Assembly (NCBI RefSeq): GCF_004349315.1
Contig: NZ_SMLH01000001.1
Location: 124,001-188,000 of the forward strand
Length of the DNA: 64,000 nucleotides
Direction: 5' to 3'
DNA from: Flavobacterium ranwuense
Lineage (GTDB): Bacteria; Bacteroidota; Bacteroidia; Flavobacteriales; Flavobacteriaceae
Every line of letters begins with the position of its first letter. Position 1 is the first letter of the stretch. The notes below the pieces were generated by a model, which was not told where the DNA came from, ran no database searches, and worked only from the letters and a program-made list of their open reading frames with translations. The translations under genes were made by a program, and so were the position numbers. Shown here piece after piece: positions 34,125-43,277 of this stretch.

Positions 34125-35207
34125 ATGATTTCAGCAAACGATTTTATTCCATCAAAATATACGCATTCGGTTGAAGAAGGAAATTTTCAATGGAGTGCAC
34201 CCAGTAACATTGCACTTGTAAAATATTGGGGCAAAAAGGACAATCAGATTCCAGCCAATCCTTCGGTGAGTTTTACCTTGAATAATTGCAAAACCATCAC
34301 TAAGTTGGCTTTTGCCAAAAAACAAAATGATGGTACATTTTCCTTTGATTTACTTTTTGAAGGACAACCAAAAGAAGATTTCAAACCAAAAATCCAAAAA
34401 TTCCTGGAGCGAATTGAAATCTATTTACCATTCTTGAAAGACTACCATTTTACGATTGACACAGAGAATACCTTTCCGCACAGTTCCGGAATTGCTTCAT
34501 CAGCATCAGGAATGGCGGCTTTGGCAATGAACCTGATGAGTATTGAGAAAGCGTTATACCCTGAAATGACCGAGGAGTATTTCTATCAAAAAGCGTCTTT
34601 ATTAGCGCGTTTGGGTTCCGGAAGCGCTTGTAGAAGTGTAAAAGGAAGCGTAGTAGTTTGGGGAAATCATACAAATATCTCCGGAAGTTCTGATTTATTT
34701 GGAGTGGAATTTCCAAATGCCATTCATGCTAATTTCAAGAATTTTCAAGATACCATTTTACTGGTTGACAAAGGTGAAAAAAAAGTTTCAAGTACTGTTG
34801 GACATGATTTGATGCACAACCATCCTTTTGCCGAAAGGCGATTTGCACAAGCGCATGAAAATTTAGACCAACTGATTACCATTTTTGAAAGTGGGGATTT
34901 AGAGGAATTTATCAAAATTGTAGAAAGTGAAGCCTTGACTTTGCATGCCATGATGATGACTTCAATGCCTTATTTTATATTAATGAAACCGAATACTTTG
35001 GAGATTATAAATGCGATTTGGAAATTTAGAAATGAGACTAAAATTCCGGTTTGTTTCACGCTGGATGCCGGTGCAAATGTGCATGTTTTATATCCTGAAA
35101 ATGTTGCCAAAACAGTTTTACAATTTATTAAGAACGAATTAGTTGGCTATTGTCAAAATGGTCAGTACATTTGTGACGAAATTGGAAATGGAGCTATGTT
35201 GATTTAA
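34125..35207 (+). CDS. mvaD: Diphosphomevalonate decarboxylase
   Basis: This 360-residue GHMP-superfamily enzyme converts mevalonate 5-diphosphate to isopentenyl diphosphate using ATP. The N-terminal signature APSNIALVKYWGKKDNQIPANPSVSFTLN with the conserved Lys-Tyr-Trp-Gly-Lys is specific to the family. The ATP-binding loop HSSGIASSASGMAALAMNL and the Gly-Ser-Gly-Ser-Ala-Cys-Arg-Ser segment (LGSGSACRSVKGSVVVW) follow. The C-terminal CFTLDAGANVHVLYP carries the catalytic Asp region. It heads the isoprenoid cluster with mevalonate kinase downstream, showing that the organism makes isoprenoids by the mevalonate route. Confidence 0.95.
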   Translation: MISANDFIPSKYTHSVEEGNFQWSAPSNIALVKYWGKKDNQIPANPSVSFTLNNCKTITKLAFAKKQNDGTFSFDLLFEGQPKEDFKPKIQKFLERIEIYLPFLKDYHFTIDTENTFPHSSGIASSASGMAALAMNLMSIEKALYPEMTEEYFYQKASLLARLGSGSACRSVKGSVVVWGNHTNISGSSDLFGVEFPNAIHANFKNFQDTILLVDKGEKKVSSTVGHDLMHNHPFAERRFAQAHENLDQLITIFESGDLEEFIKIVESEALTLHAMMMTSMPYFILMKPNTLEIINAIWKFRNETKIPVCFTLDAGANVHVLYPENVAKTVLQFIKNELVGYCQNGQYICDEIGNGAMLI

Positions 35208-35248
35208 TTTGTTTTTTTCCTATCTTTAATTTTTAAAGAGCTGAAAAT

Positions 35249-35443
35249 ATGGACATTCAATCCGAAAAATTAGAATTGATCAAAATGTTGTTAGAAACTG
35301 ACGACAAGACTATAATCGAGGCTATAAAAAACATTTTCAAAGCACAAAAAAAAGATGTTTGGAAAGAATTATCTCCCGAGCAACAGGAAGAAATTGATCT
35401 TGAAATTCAAGAGGCAAATCGTGGAGACCAAGTTGATTTATAA
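35249..35443 (+). CDS. Small antitoxin-like protein without a toxin partner
   Basis: The 64-residue acidic helical protein (MDIQSEKLELIKMLLETDD... WKELSPEQQEEIDLEIQEANRGD) looks like the short antitoxins that accompany RelE/ParE toxins in Bacteroidota. No toxin frame follows: 60 bases later mevalonate kinase begins. It may be an orphan left after toxin loss or a cross-acting antitoxin. It separates two mevalonate-pathway genes that read in the same direction. Confidence 0.65.
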   Translation: MDIQSEKLELIKMLLETDDKTIIEAIKNIFKAQKKDVWKELSPEQQEEIDLEIQEANRGDQVDL

Positions 35444-35503
35444 AAAAAATTATTTGTTGCAATATATAATTACCAACCCCAAATTGTTAATTTACAATCT
35501 AAT

Positions 35504-36442
35504 ATGAAAGGACCTTTATTTTACTCAAAAATATTACTCTTTGGAGAATACGGAATCATTCGTGACTCAAAAGGGTTGTCTATTCCTTATAATTTTTACA
35601 ACGGTGCGCTTAAAAGAGATGAAAATCCGTCTGAAGAAGCCATCAAATCAAATGGAAATTTGAGACGTTTTGTTATCTATTTGGAAACGTTACAAAACGA
35701 ACAGCCTGATTTAGTCACTTTCGATTTAGATACGTTAAAAAATGATGTTGAAACCGGAATGTATTTTGATTCCAGCATTCCTCAAGGCTATGGTGTAGGC
35801 AGCAGTGGCGCACTTGTAGCAGCTATTTATGATAAATATGCACAAAATAAAATCACGGTTTTGGAAAATTTGACTCGTGAAAAATTATTGCAATTAAAAA
35901 ACATATTTTCTCAAATGGAGAGTTTTTTCCACGGAAAAAGTTCTGGTTTAGATCCTTTAAACAGTTATTTGAGCATTCCAATACTTATCAATTCTAAAGA
36001 CAATATTCAAGCAACAGGAATTCCGAATCAAAGTTTTGATGGGAAAGGCGCTGTATTTTTGTTGGATTCCGGTATTGTGGGCGAAACCGCTCCGATGGTC
36101 AACATTTTCATGGAAAACCTGAAAGACAAAGGTTTCCGTACTATGTTGAAAAATCAATTCGTAAAATATACTGATGCTTGTGTGGAAAATTTCCTTGGCG
36201 GTGACATGAAATCATTATTCATGAATACCAAAAAATTATCAAAAGTGGTTTTGAATAACTTCAAACCAATGATCCCGGAACAATTTCACGGAATTTGGCA
36301 ACAAGGAATTGACAGCAATGATTACTATTTAAAATTATGTGGCTCTGGTGGTGGCGGTTACATCTTAGGTTTTACCGAAGACTTAGAAAAAGCCAAAGCT
36401 TCCCTGAAGGATTATAAACTAGAAGTAGTGTATCAGTTTTAA
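35504..36442 (+). CDS. Mevalonate kinase (GHMP kinase)
   Basis: The 312-residue enzyme should phosphorylate mevalonate. It begins GPLFYSKILLFGEYGIIRDSKGLSIP, the GHMP substrate-binding start, with ATP loop SSIPQGYGVGSSGALVAAIYDKY and the helix FFHGKSSGLDPLNSYLS (catalytic Asp in GLDP). The C-terminal LCGSGGGGYILGFT is the third GHMP motif. Sequence features are those of the short Bacteroidota mevalonate kinases that cluster with mvaD. Phosphomevalonate kinase activity cannot be excluded from sequence alone. Confidence 0.85.
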   Translation: MKGPLFYSKILLFGEYGIIRDSKGLSIPYNFYNGALKRDENPSEEAIKSNGNLRRFVIYLETLQNEQPDLVTFDLDTLKNDVETGMYFDSSIPQGYGVGSSGALVAAIYDKYAQNKITVLENLTREKLLQLKNIFSQMESFFHGKSSGLDPLNSYLSIPILINSKDNIQATGIPNQSFDGKGAVFLLDSGIVGETAPMVNIFMENLKDKGFRTMLKNQFVKYTDACVENFLGGDMKSLFMNTKKLSKVVLNNFKPMIPEQFHGIWQQGIDSNDYYLKLCGSGGGGYILGFTEDLEKAKASLKDYKLEVVYQF

Positions 36443-36818
36443 AAACTTCTAGCTTTAAACTCCTACAACTTTAAGCTGACAGCACAATTCTATATATTGA
36501 ATGCTGTCCGTTTGTTATCCTTATTATTAGCATAAATTCCTTTTTGCTTTTTTGGGCAAAACTCTATTTCTCATTCGAAAATCATGAATTTACTGGACTA
36601 AAATTGTCTTATAACATTCGTATTTCTTGATGGTTCTGTGGCAATACCGTATATTGATCCGCCTGTTTTTTTTCAACAAAAAAACTTTGAAATAAAAATC
36701 AAATTATTCCACATAAAAAAATTGAAATAAATTTAAACAAAATCTTACATTTCGATAAAAAAACAGCTTATCTTTAAGCATCTGATTTTTTTTGCTCTTT
36801 TACTTACTAAAAACCTAT
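36443..36818. other. 376-base spacer between mevalonate kinase and the sensor kinase
   Basis: No gene is supported. A short inverted repeat, GACAGCA (36478-36484) with TGCTGTC (36502-36508), follows the kinase stop but lacks a T tract. TATCTTTA at 36769-36776 is one base off the TAnnTTTG box and may be the promoter of the sensor kinase. The rest is featureless AT-rich sequence. Confidence 0.5.
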
Positions 36819-38252
36819 ATGTTTAAACGCAAGATTCTTGAAAAATATAAGCCACGCAATGTTTTCACTCCGCTGATTATAGTAATTCTATCTTGCTCTT
36901 CGCTGATTATTATCAACTACCTGACGATTAAAATCTTGTCCGCATCCAGAGCGTATGTAAATGGAGAATCCCATTATTCAAAAGGGCAAAAAGATGCAGC
37001 CCGCCACCTTATCACCTACCTTTATACTAAAGATCCCATTCAATGGAAATTGTTCAACGAAGAATTAAGTGTTCCGAAAGGAGATGGTATTGCGCGAATT
37101 GGTTTGACCAATAATGATGACATTAACACCATTGAAAATGGATTAAGGGCTGGCAGAAATCACGAGAAAGATTTGGATGATATGGTTTGGCTATTTAGAC
37201 ATTTCCACGCTGTTCCTTTCTTGGCAAAAGCTATTAATGAATGGAAAAAAGCGGACTATCTAATTGACCAACTTGCTTCGATTGGAAATGAAGCTAATAA
37301 AAAAATAAGCGGTAATACTTCAAAATCAGACGACAGGCAAAAAATTCTCCAAAGGATAAACATCATTACTGATAAATTAACAATAAATCAGCGTAATTTC
37401 TCTGATGCACTTGGAGAAGGCACTCGCTTAATTAAAACCTACCTTCTTTTTACCAATATCTTTTTTACTCTGATGATCATTGGAAGTGTAAGCCTTTACT
37501 ATTCTGTAATGGTTAACAGACTAAGACGCTCGAAGCAGGAAACAGATGACAAGAACAGGAATTTAATAATTGCCAATAAGGAGCTTGACAAGTTTGTTTA
37601 CAGTGCTTCGCATGATCTAAGGTCTCCTATCTCTTCTTTAAAAGGATTAATAGAAATTGTGAAATTAGAAGATGATTTGGATCAAATTAGGGATTATTTA
37701 GATCTAATGCATCAAAGCCTTGATAAGCAAGACCAATTTATAAGAGAGATAATTGATTATTCGAGAAATAAGAGAAAAAAAATAACCGTTGCTTCCGTTA
37801 GTTTAAATAAAGTTATAGATGAGATTATTGCTCAACATCTTTATATTAAAGGAACGAATGAAATTGCTATCAAAAAAGAATTGTCAGTTGATGAGGTTTA
37901 TAGTGACGGTTTGAGACTGAAAATTATTTTAAATAATTTATTGTCAAATGCCATCAAGTATACTGACGAAAGCAAAGAAAAAAAGTACATTTCAATTAAA
38001 ACGTATACCAAAGGAGAATTTTACAAAATAGAAATTGAAGACAATGGCATCGGAATTAATAATGAATACCATGTCAAAATCTTTGAAATGTTTTTTGTAA
38101 CTAACAACAACAAGAAAGGCTCCGGTTTAGGCCTTTACTTAGTAAAAGAAGCTGTTGAAAATCTTAATGGAAGCATAAGCGTAAATTCGAAAATGAATAT
38201 TGGAAGCAAATTTATAGTAACTATCCCGAAACAATATGAAGCCCAATTATAA
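36819..38252 (+). CDS. Membrane sensor histidine kinase
   Basis: From the ATG at 36819 (a TTG at 36792 is less likely) the protein has 477 residues. Two membrane helices (about 11-35 and 200-222) frame a periplasmic helical domain of about 165 residues with no name I recognise, containing DAARHLITYLYTKDPIQWKLFNEEL. The kinase core has His265 in SASHDLRSPISSLKGL, an N box (ILNNLLSNAIKYT), G1 EDNGIGI, an F box (FEMFFVTNNNKKGSGLGLYLVK) and a normal C-terminus, so it should be active. It overlaps the response regulator by 17 bases. Its stimulus is unknown; it sits between isoprenoid genes. Confidence 0.9.
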   Translation: MFKRKILEKYKPRNVFTPLIIVILSCSSLIIINYLTIKILSASRAYVNGESHYSKGQKDAARHLITYLYTKDPIQWKLFNEELSVPKGDGIARIGLTNNDDINTIENGLRAGRNHEKDLDDMVWLFRHFHAVPFLAKAINEWKKADYLIDQLASIGNEANKKISGNTSKSDDRQKILQRINIITDKLTINQRNFSDALGEGTRLIKTYLLFTNIFFTLMIIGSVSLYYSVMVNRLRRSKQETDDKNRNLIIANKELDKFVYSASHDLRSPISSLKGLIEIVKLEDDLDQIRDYLDLMHQSLDKQDQFIREIIDYSRNKRKKITVASVSLNKVIDEIIAQHLYIKGTNEIAIKKELSVDEVYSDGLRLKIILNNLLSNAIKYTDESKEKKYISIKTYTKGEFYKIEIEDNGIGINNEYHVKIFEMFFVTNNNKKGSGLGLYLVKEAVENLNGSISVNSKMNIGSKFIVTIPKQYEAQL

Positions 38253-38643
38253 AATTTTGATAATTGACGACAATACAATTGATCAAATTGTCACCAAACA
38301 ATTGCTAAAAAAAACACTTGGCATAACTGATATAAGTACTACTAATAATGGTAAAGAAGGAATTCAATGGCTTAATAATCACAAAAAGAGTTTTGAAGAA
38401 TCTCTAATTATTCTGTTAGACATTAAAATGCCGGAAATGGATGGATTCGAATTCCTTTCGGAATATGAAACGCTACCCGAAGAATTGAAAAAGGAAACTC
38501 AAATTTTCATGCTTTCCTCAACATTAGATCCTAATGATATTAGGCGGGCAAAAAATAATAAATATGTAAAAACGCTTTTAAGCAAACCTTTACCAATTAA
38601 AGAATTTGGAGAAATGATTTATCCTGATTCTTCTCCAAAATAG
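38236..38643 (+). CDS. Single-domain response regulator
   Basis: The 135-residue receiver has Asp11/Asp12, phospho-acceptor Asp62 (LLDIKMPEMDG), Ser residues at the switch (MLSST) and Lys117 (LLSKPLP). It has no output domain. The 17-base overlap with the preceding kinase identifies the pair. The VDQ/HNH-like loops and the LPEELKKETQIFMLSS segment are typical of the CheY-like regulators (Rcp type) that accompany such kinases in Bacteroidota. Output is probably by protein-protein contact. Confidence 0.88.
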   Translation: MKPNYKILIIDDNTIDQIVTKQLLKKTLGITDISTTNNGKEGIQWLNNHKKSFEESLIILLDIKMPEMDGFEFLSEYETLPEELKKETQIFMLSSTLDPNDIRRAKNNKYVKTLLSKPLPIKEFGEMIYPDSSPK

Positions 38644-38860
38644 TACAATCCGTTTTTGAATCAAATGAAATCAGAATTATTACCAATGGATATGCCCGAA
38701 ATAATCGTAGCATTTAGCAATTTCTCTTAAAAAAATTCTCGTGTGTGTGTTTTTGTAAAAAAATCAAGTTGATTTTAGAAACAAAATCCTAAATTTGAAG
38801 ATAAATAGGCAAGTTTGCTATACCATTGTAAAAACTTGACAAAAAAACTACTACTAAAAA

Positions 38861-39817
38861 ATGTTAAGCAGGCAACATAAGCTTTTAGTGATGAAGATTA
38901 TTAGTTTATTCTCTGTTGTTAGAGGATATAACATTCCAATAATAATTTTGGCGCAATACCTTTCGGCGATATTTATTCTGGCTCCCGAAAAAAGAGCGCT
39001 GGATATTCTACTCGATTTTAATTTATTCATACTGGTTTTCGCTTCTTCACTTACTATTGCTTCGGGTTATATCATCAATAATTTTTATGACAGCCGAAAA
39101 GATTTAATCAATCGTCCTAACAAGTCGATGCTGGATCGATTAGTGAGTCAAAAAACAAAACTGAGCGTCTATTTTACACTCAATTTTATTGTGGCTTTAA
39201 TGGCTTTGTTTGTTTCTTGGCGTGTATTTTTATTTTTTTCAGGATATATATTTTTCATCTGGTTTTATTCCCATAAAATAAAAAAATACCCAATAATAGG
39301 AAACCTGACAGCCGCTTTACTGGCAGTTTTACCCTTTTTTGCGATACTGTTGTATTTTTATACTCGGATTCCATATGAAGAGATTGAAAATTACAAAAGA
39401 CAACTTGGAGTGATTTTCTCTCATGCTTCCTTTCTGTTTTTACTACTGTTGATTCGAGAAATGATTAAGGATTTAGAAAACCTAAAAGGCGACTTAGCCA
39501 ATGACTATAAAACGATTCCGATTGTTTATGGTGAAGAAATATCAAAAAAAATCATTACTGCTTTGACAATTCTGACTGTTTTTCCAGTTTATGTTTTAAT
39601 CGAAATTTACGATGTAGGTTACATGGATGTTTATTTTTATTCCTGTCTCATCAGTCTGATTTTTTTCTTGACTTACTTGTGGAAATCAAACACAAAAGCA
39701 CAATTTTTATTGCTTCATAATGTCCTAAAATTCCTTATTGTCGCTGGTGTTTTTTGTATTGTATTGATTAATCCGAGTGTTTTGTGGCACGGAAAAAGAT
39801 TATTGATGACGGTTTAG
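38861..39817 (+). CDS. UbiA-family prenyltransferase
   Basis: This membrane protein of up to 318 residues (or 308 from an in-frame ATG at 38891, which starts nearer the usual first helix) has about eight membrane helices. Both aspartate-rich motifs are present: NNFYDSRKDLINRPNKS early and DLENLKGDLANDYKTIPI in the second half, which bind Mg2+-prenyl diphosphate. Flavobacterial members are often named geranylgeranylglycerol-phosphate geranylgeranyltransferase; menaquinone-type prenylation is an alternative. Its proximity to mvaD and mevalonate kinase fits use of isoprenoid diphosphates. Confidence 0.85.
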   Translation: MLSRQHKLLVMKIISLFSVVRGYNIPIIILAQYLSAIFILAPEKRALDILLDFNLFILVFASSLTIASGYIINNFYDSRKDLINRPNKSMLDRLVSQKTKLSVYFTLNFIVALMALFVSWRVFLFFSGYIFFIWFYSHKIKKYPIIGNLTAALLAVLPFFAILLYFYTRIPYEEIENYKRQLGVIFSHASFLFLLLLIREMIKDLENLKGDLANDYKTIPIVYGEEISKKIITALTILTVFPVYVLIEIYDVGYMDVYFYSCLISLIFFLTYLWKSNTKAQFLLLHNVLKFLIVAGVFCIVLINPSVLWHGKRLLMTV

Positions 39818-39889
39818 ATGATTTCTGCTTTGGGATTATAAAAGGTTGAAAACAATTTTCTCAACAACTCTTAAATTCCTCCATTTGGT

Positions 39890-39966
39890 TAGCCCCGATT
39901 GAAATGGAATCCTTTTTCTTTTTTCTTTAAAAGAAAAAGATAGAGTGGAAAGCGGGAAATAGCTCC
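39890..39966. repeat. Dispersed Flavobacterium-type intergenic repeat
   Basis: This 77-base element reads TAGCCCCGATTGAAATGGAA at one end and GGAAAGCGGGAAATAGCTCC at the other, around an 11-bp hairpin CTTTTTCTTTT/AAAAGAAAAAG. I recognise it as one of the short repeats scattered between genes in many Flavobacteria. It lies between ubiA and rluB. Confidence 0.6.
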
Positions 39967-40036
39967 AAAAAACGAAACTAAAACGTATTAATTAGCTTAT
40001 TAACTAGATAGTTAGCGTTTTTATAATTGGCTGTTA

Positions 40037-40067
40037 TTGATTGTCAACTATATAAATAGTATCTTTG
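40037..40067 (+). promoter_or_regulatory. Promoter of the rluB-like gene
   Basis: TTG (40037-40039), 20 bases, then TATCTTTG (40060-40067) match the Bacteroidota -33/-7 pattern. The start codon is 19 bases downstream. Confidence 0.6.
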
Positions 40068-40086
40068 CACAAATTATTGGAATATT

Positions 40087-40995
40087 ATGAATAACAAGGA
40101 AGGCAATAATAAGAAAAGTGGTCCTAGAGCAGCTAGCTCAAGACCAAGTTCAAATAAGCCAAAACCTGCCATGCAGAAGCGCGCTCAAGGGCCGAAAAAA
40201 GTTAAAGTAAATACTAAAGTTGCCGATATCGCTACTGATAAAGTAGAGAAAAAACCAAATCAAGCACCAAAGAGACCGAAAGTAAAAGACGAAATTCGTT
40301 TGAATAAATACATTGCTAATTCTGGTGCGTGCTCGCGTCGTGATGCTGATATTTATATTCAATCCGGGACGGTGAAAGTAAATGGAATTCCTGTTACCGA
40401 AATGGGATACATGGTAAAACCAGGAGATGTTGTAAATTTTGACGGTGCCACTTTGACACCGGAGAAAAAAGTGTACATCTTACTGAACAAACCAAAAAAC
40501 TTTACTACTGCCATGGACGAAGGTCAGGAATATCGTAATGTATTGGAATTAGTTAAAGGTTCTACTACTGCAAAAATTGGCGCAGTGGGAAGAATGGACA
40601 AGAATACAACTGGATTGCTATTGTTCACAAACGATACGGATATGATCCGTAAGTTTACGTTACCAAGCCAAAAATCATCTAAAATTTACCAAGTTTCACT
40701 AGATAAAAACTTGAAATTTGAGGATTTAGAAAAAATAAACAAAGGTTTGACTCTTGACGGACACCGCGTTTTTGTGGAAGATGTAAGTTACATTGATGGT
40801 GAAGCAAAAAGTGAAATTGGGTTGCAATTAAGATCGGCTAACGTGAAAGTGGTTCGTTCCATTTTCGAACATTTCAGTTATGATGTGTTGCGAATTGACA
40901 GGGTTGCTTTTGCTGGTTTGACCAAAAAGAATTTACCAAGAGGAAACTGGAGATTACTTACTGAACAAGAAATTATCAATTTGAAGAACGTTTAA
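40087..40995 (+). CDS. RluB-like 23S rRNA pseudouridine synthase
   Basis: The 302-residue protein begins with about 70 Lys/Pro/Ala/Ser-rich disordered residues, then an S4 RNA-binding domain (about 75-130, IRLNKYIANSGACSRRDADIYIQSGTVKVNG), then the RsuA/RluB catalytic domain. The catalytic Asp is in GAVGRMDKNTTGLLLFTND, and KIYQVSLD and the C-terminal LRSANVKVVRSIFEHFSYDVLRIDRVAFAGLTKKNLPRGNWRLLT are family hallmarks. It isomerises a uridine in 23S rRNA (position 2605 in E. coli RluB); RsuA or RluE specificity cannot be fully excluded. The basic tail at the N-terminus is usual in Bacteroidota. Confidence 0.92.
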   Translation: MNNKEGNNKKSGPRAASSRPSSNKPKPAMQKRAQGPKKVKVNTKVADIATDKVEKKPNQAPKRPKVKDEIRLNKYIANSGACSRRDADIYIQSGTVKVNGIPVTEMGYMVKPGDVVNFDGATLTPEKKVYILLNKPKNFTTAMDEGQEYRNVLELVKGSTTAKIGAVGRMDKNTTGLLLFTNDTDMIRKFTLPSQKSSKIYQVSLDKNLKFEDLEKINKGLTLDGHRVFVEDVSYIDGEAKSEIGLQLRSANVKVVRSIFEHFSYDVLRIDRVAFAGLTKKNLPRGNWRLLTEQEIINLKNV

Positions 40996-41018
40996 TATTT
41001 CTTTGAAATTATAGCAAT

Positions 41019-41054
41019 AAAATCCCTTTCGCATAAAGCGAAAAGGGATTTTTT
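41019..41054 (+). terminator. Intrinsic terminator after the rluB-like gene
   Basis: The stem formed by AATCCCTTTCGC and GCGAAAAGGGATT, with a short loop, ends in TTTTTT 50 bases after the stop codon. Confidence 0.88.
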
Positions 41055-41078
41055 AATTAAAAACAAATCCTAATTACC

Positions 41079-41441
41079 ATGACACCAGAAAAACTACAAT
41101 CAATTGCTTTTAAATGGTTTGAAACTTTTAATAATAAAGAATTAGAAAAATTATTGTCTTTATATGATGAGGATGCAGTTCATTTCAGTCCGAAACTAAA
41201 AATCCACAAACCAGAGACTAACGGTTTTGTTACTGGTAAAGAAGCACTGCGAGAATGGTGGCAGGATGCTTTTGAGCGTTTACCAAGTTTAAATTATAAA
41301 GTAAAATCATTGACCGCAAATGGCGACCGCGTTTTTATGGAATATATTCGAACGGTTGTTGGTGAAGAAGACTTACTGGTGGCGGAAGTTTTGGACATCA
41401 AAGAAAATAAAATAATTGCTTCTCGAGTATATCACGGATAA
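41079..41441 (+). CDS. NTF2-like (SnoaL-type) fold protein
   Basis: The 120-residue cytoplasmic protein has the cone-shaped NTF2 pattern: an N-terminal helix (LQSIAFKWFETFNNKELEKLLSLYDEDAVHFSP), the GKEALREWWQDAFERLPSLNY middle, and strands carrying GDRVFMEYIRTVVGEEDLLVAEVLDIKENKI. Members include isomerases, hydrolases and pocket proteins; nothing here fixes a reaction. It stands alone between a terminator and the DUF885 peptidase. Confidence 0.78.
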   Translation: MTPEKLQSIAFKWFETFNNKELEKLLSLYDEDAVHFSPKLKIHKPETNGFVTGKEALREWWQDAFERLPSLNYKVKSLTANGDRVFMEYIRTVVGEEDLLVAEVLDIKENKIIASRVYHG

Positions 41442-41501
41442 ATTTTAAATATAATTTAAAAAAAATAAATTAGCTTTACGGTTGTTATAAATTCAAAAAC
41501 T

Positions 41502-43262
41502 ATGAAAAAGACATTATTATTTACTTTCTTACTATCATTGCTGATGATAAACTGCAAAAAAGAGGAAAAGACACAAGATTTTTCTGCGTTGACCAAAAGC
41601 TATTTTGACGATAGAAATGCGATGAGTCCTTTGGATGCAACGCAAAATGGTCAAAATGAGTATAACGACCAGTTGCAATTTGAAATGACGGACAGTTACA
41701 GAAAGTCGCAAGAAGCTTTTTTTGATAAATATCAAACTGCTCTAAAAACTATTGATAAAGAAAGTTTATCCGAAGAAGAAAAAAACAGCTACGAAATAAT
41801 CAAATGGGAAGTTGAGATTGGTAAAGATTTATTGAATCAACCTACAAACCTCATGCCTGTACATCAATTTTGGGGAACACACCTAACTATGGGACAATTT
41901 GCGGGAGGAACCAGCGCACAACCTTTTAAAACAGAAAAAGACTATACTAATTTCCTAAAAAGAATGGACAAATATTCTGTTTGGATTGATTCTGCAATGG
42001 TATATATGAAGAAAGGAATAGCAAAAGGAATTGTACTGCCAAAATCATTAACAACCAAATTGATTCCACAATTTGCCGAAATGGCCACACCAAAAATTGA
42101 AGATAATTTATTTTACTCGTCGATAAAACTGATGCCAGCATCCTTTTCTGATGCTGTAAAAAAAGACTTAACCACAAAATACACGGCCACCATCAATGAC
42201 AAATTGATTCCTCAATACATGAAAATGGCTGATTTCCTCACCAACGAATACCTTCCTGCCTCAAGAACAACCAGCGGAATAGGAAACTTCCCTTTTGGAA
42301 AGGATTTGTATGCCACGTATGTAAAACAATGGACTACAACCGAAATGACTCCAGAGGAAATTCATGAATTGGGATTAAAAGAAGTAGCCCGATTAAATGC
42401 CGAAATGGAAAAGGTAAAAACTCAAGTAGGTTTCAAAGGAACTTTAGTACAATTTTTCGAAGAAGTTAGGAACAAAAAAGAGCTAAAACCTTTCAAAAAA
42501 CCAGAAGAAGTTATTGCTAATTTTCAAAGCATTTATACCCGAATCAAACCGAATGTAGACAAATTATTCGCACTGCAACCCAAAACAAAATTTGAAATCA
42601 GAAGAACGGAAGCCTTTAGAGAAAAAACGGCAAGTGCCGAATACATGCAAGGAACGGCAGACGGTTCGCGTCCCGGTATTTTTTATGTTCCAATCCCTGA
42701 TGTAGCCAATTATAATCTTTATGGAGATGAAGATTTATTTTTACACGAAGCCATTCCAGGACATCACTTCCAAATTTCATTGCAACAAGAAAATGCCAGT
42801 CTTCCAGATTTTAGAAAATTCAATTGGTTTGGTGCTTATGGTGAAGGCTGGGCTTTATATACCGAAAGTTTAGGCAAAGAGCTTGGATTGTATCAAGATC
42901 CGTATCAATATTTTGGAATGCTAGGCAATGAAATGCACAGAGCGGTTCGATTAGTAGTTGACACAGGACTACATTCAAAAGGTTGGACTAGAGAGCAGGC
43001 TATCAAATATTCATTAGCAAACGAAGCCGAAAGTGAAGCTAGCATTATTCCGGAAATAGAGCGTTATATGGCAATTCCAGGACAAGCTTTGTCTTATAAA
43101 ATAGGCCAGTTAAAAATTATAGAACTTCGTAAAAAAGCGGAATCCAAAATGGGTACAAAATTTGATATTAAAAAATTCCATGAAAAAGTATTAGAATCTG
43201 GGGTAATGCCTTTAGCATTATTAGAGATGAAAATTAATGCGTGGATAAATGAATCTAAATAA
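41502..43262 (+). CDS. DUF885 family metallopeptidase-like lipoprotein
   Basis: The 586-residue protein has a lipoprotein signal (LLSLLMINCKKEE, Cys18). The long helical body ends in a metal-binding centre: His415-Glu416 with HEAIPGHHFQ, a following GAYGEGWALYTESLGKELGLY (third ligand Glu region) and an HRAVRLVVDTGLHSKGWTREQAI segment. This is the DUF885 arrangement, related to M3/M32-like zinc peptidases, so peptide hydrolysis in the cell envelope is the likely role. The following secreted protein starts 15 bases after its stop and may be co-transcribed. Confidence 0.88.
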   Translation: MKKTLLFTFLLSLLMINCKKEEKTQDFSALTKSYFDDRNAMSPLDATQNGQNEYNDQLQFEMTDSYRKSQEAFFDKYQTALKTIDKESLSEEEKNSYEIIKWEVEIGKDLLNQPTNLMPVHQFWGTHLTMGQFAGGTSAQPFKTEKDYTNFLKRMDKYSVWIDSAMVYMKKGIAKGIVLPKSLTTKLIPQFAEMATPKIEDNLFYSSIKLMPASFSDAVKKDLTTKYTATINDKLIPQYMKMADFLTNEYLPASRTTSGIGNFPFGKDLYATYVKQWTTTEMTPEEIHELGLKEVARLNAEMEKVKTQVGFKGTLVQFFEEVRNKKELKPFKKPEEVIANFQSIYTRIKPNVDKLFALQPKTKFEIRRTEAFREKTASAEYMQGTADGSRPGIFYVPIPDVANYNLYGDEDLFLHEAIPGHHFQISLQQENASLPDFRKFNWFGAYGEGWALYTESLGKELGLYQDPYQYFGMLGNEMHRAVRLVVDTGLHSKGWTREQAIKYSLANEAESEASIIPEIERYMAIPGQALSYKIGQLKIIELRKKAESKMGTKFDIKKFHEKVLESGVMPLALLEMKINAWINESK

Positions 43263-43277
43263 TAAAAATTAAAAACT

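Noticed and set aside
35444..35503. Toxin gene partner for the antitoxin-like protein
   Set aside because: Only 60 bases separate it from mevalonate kinase and no frame or remnant of a RelE/ParE toxin is visible on either strand.
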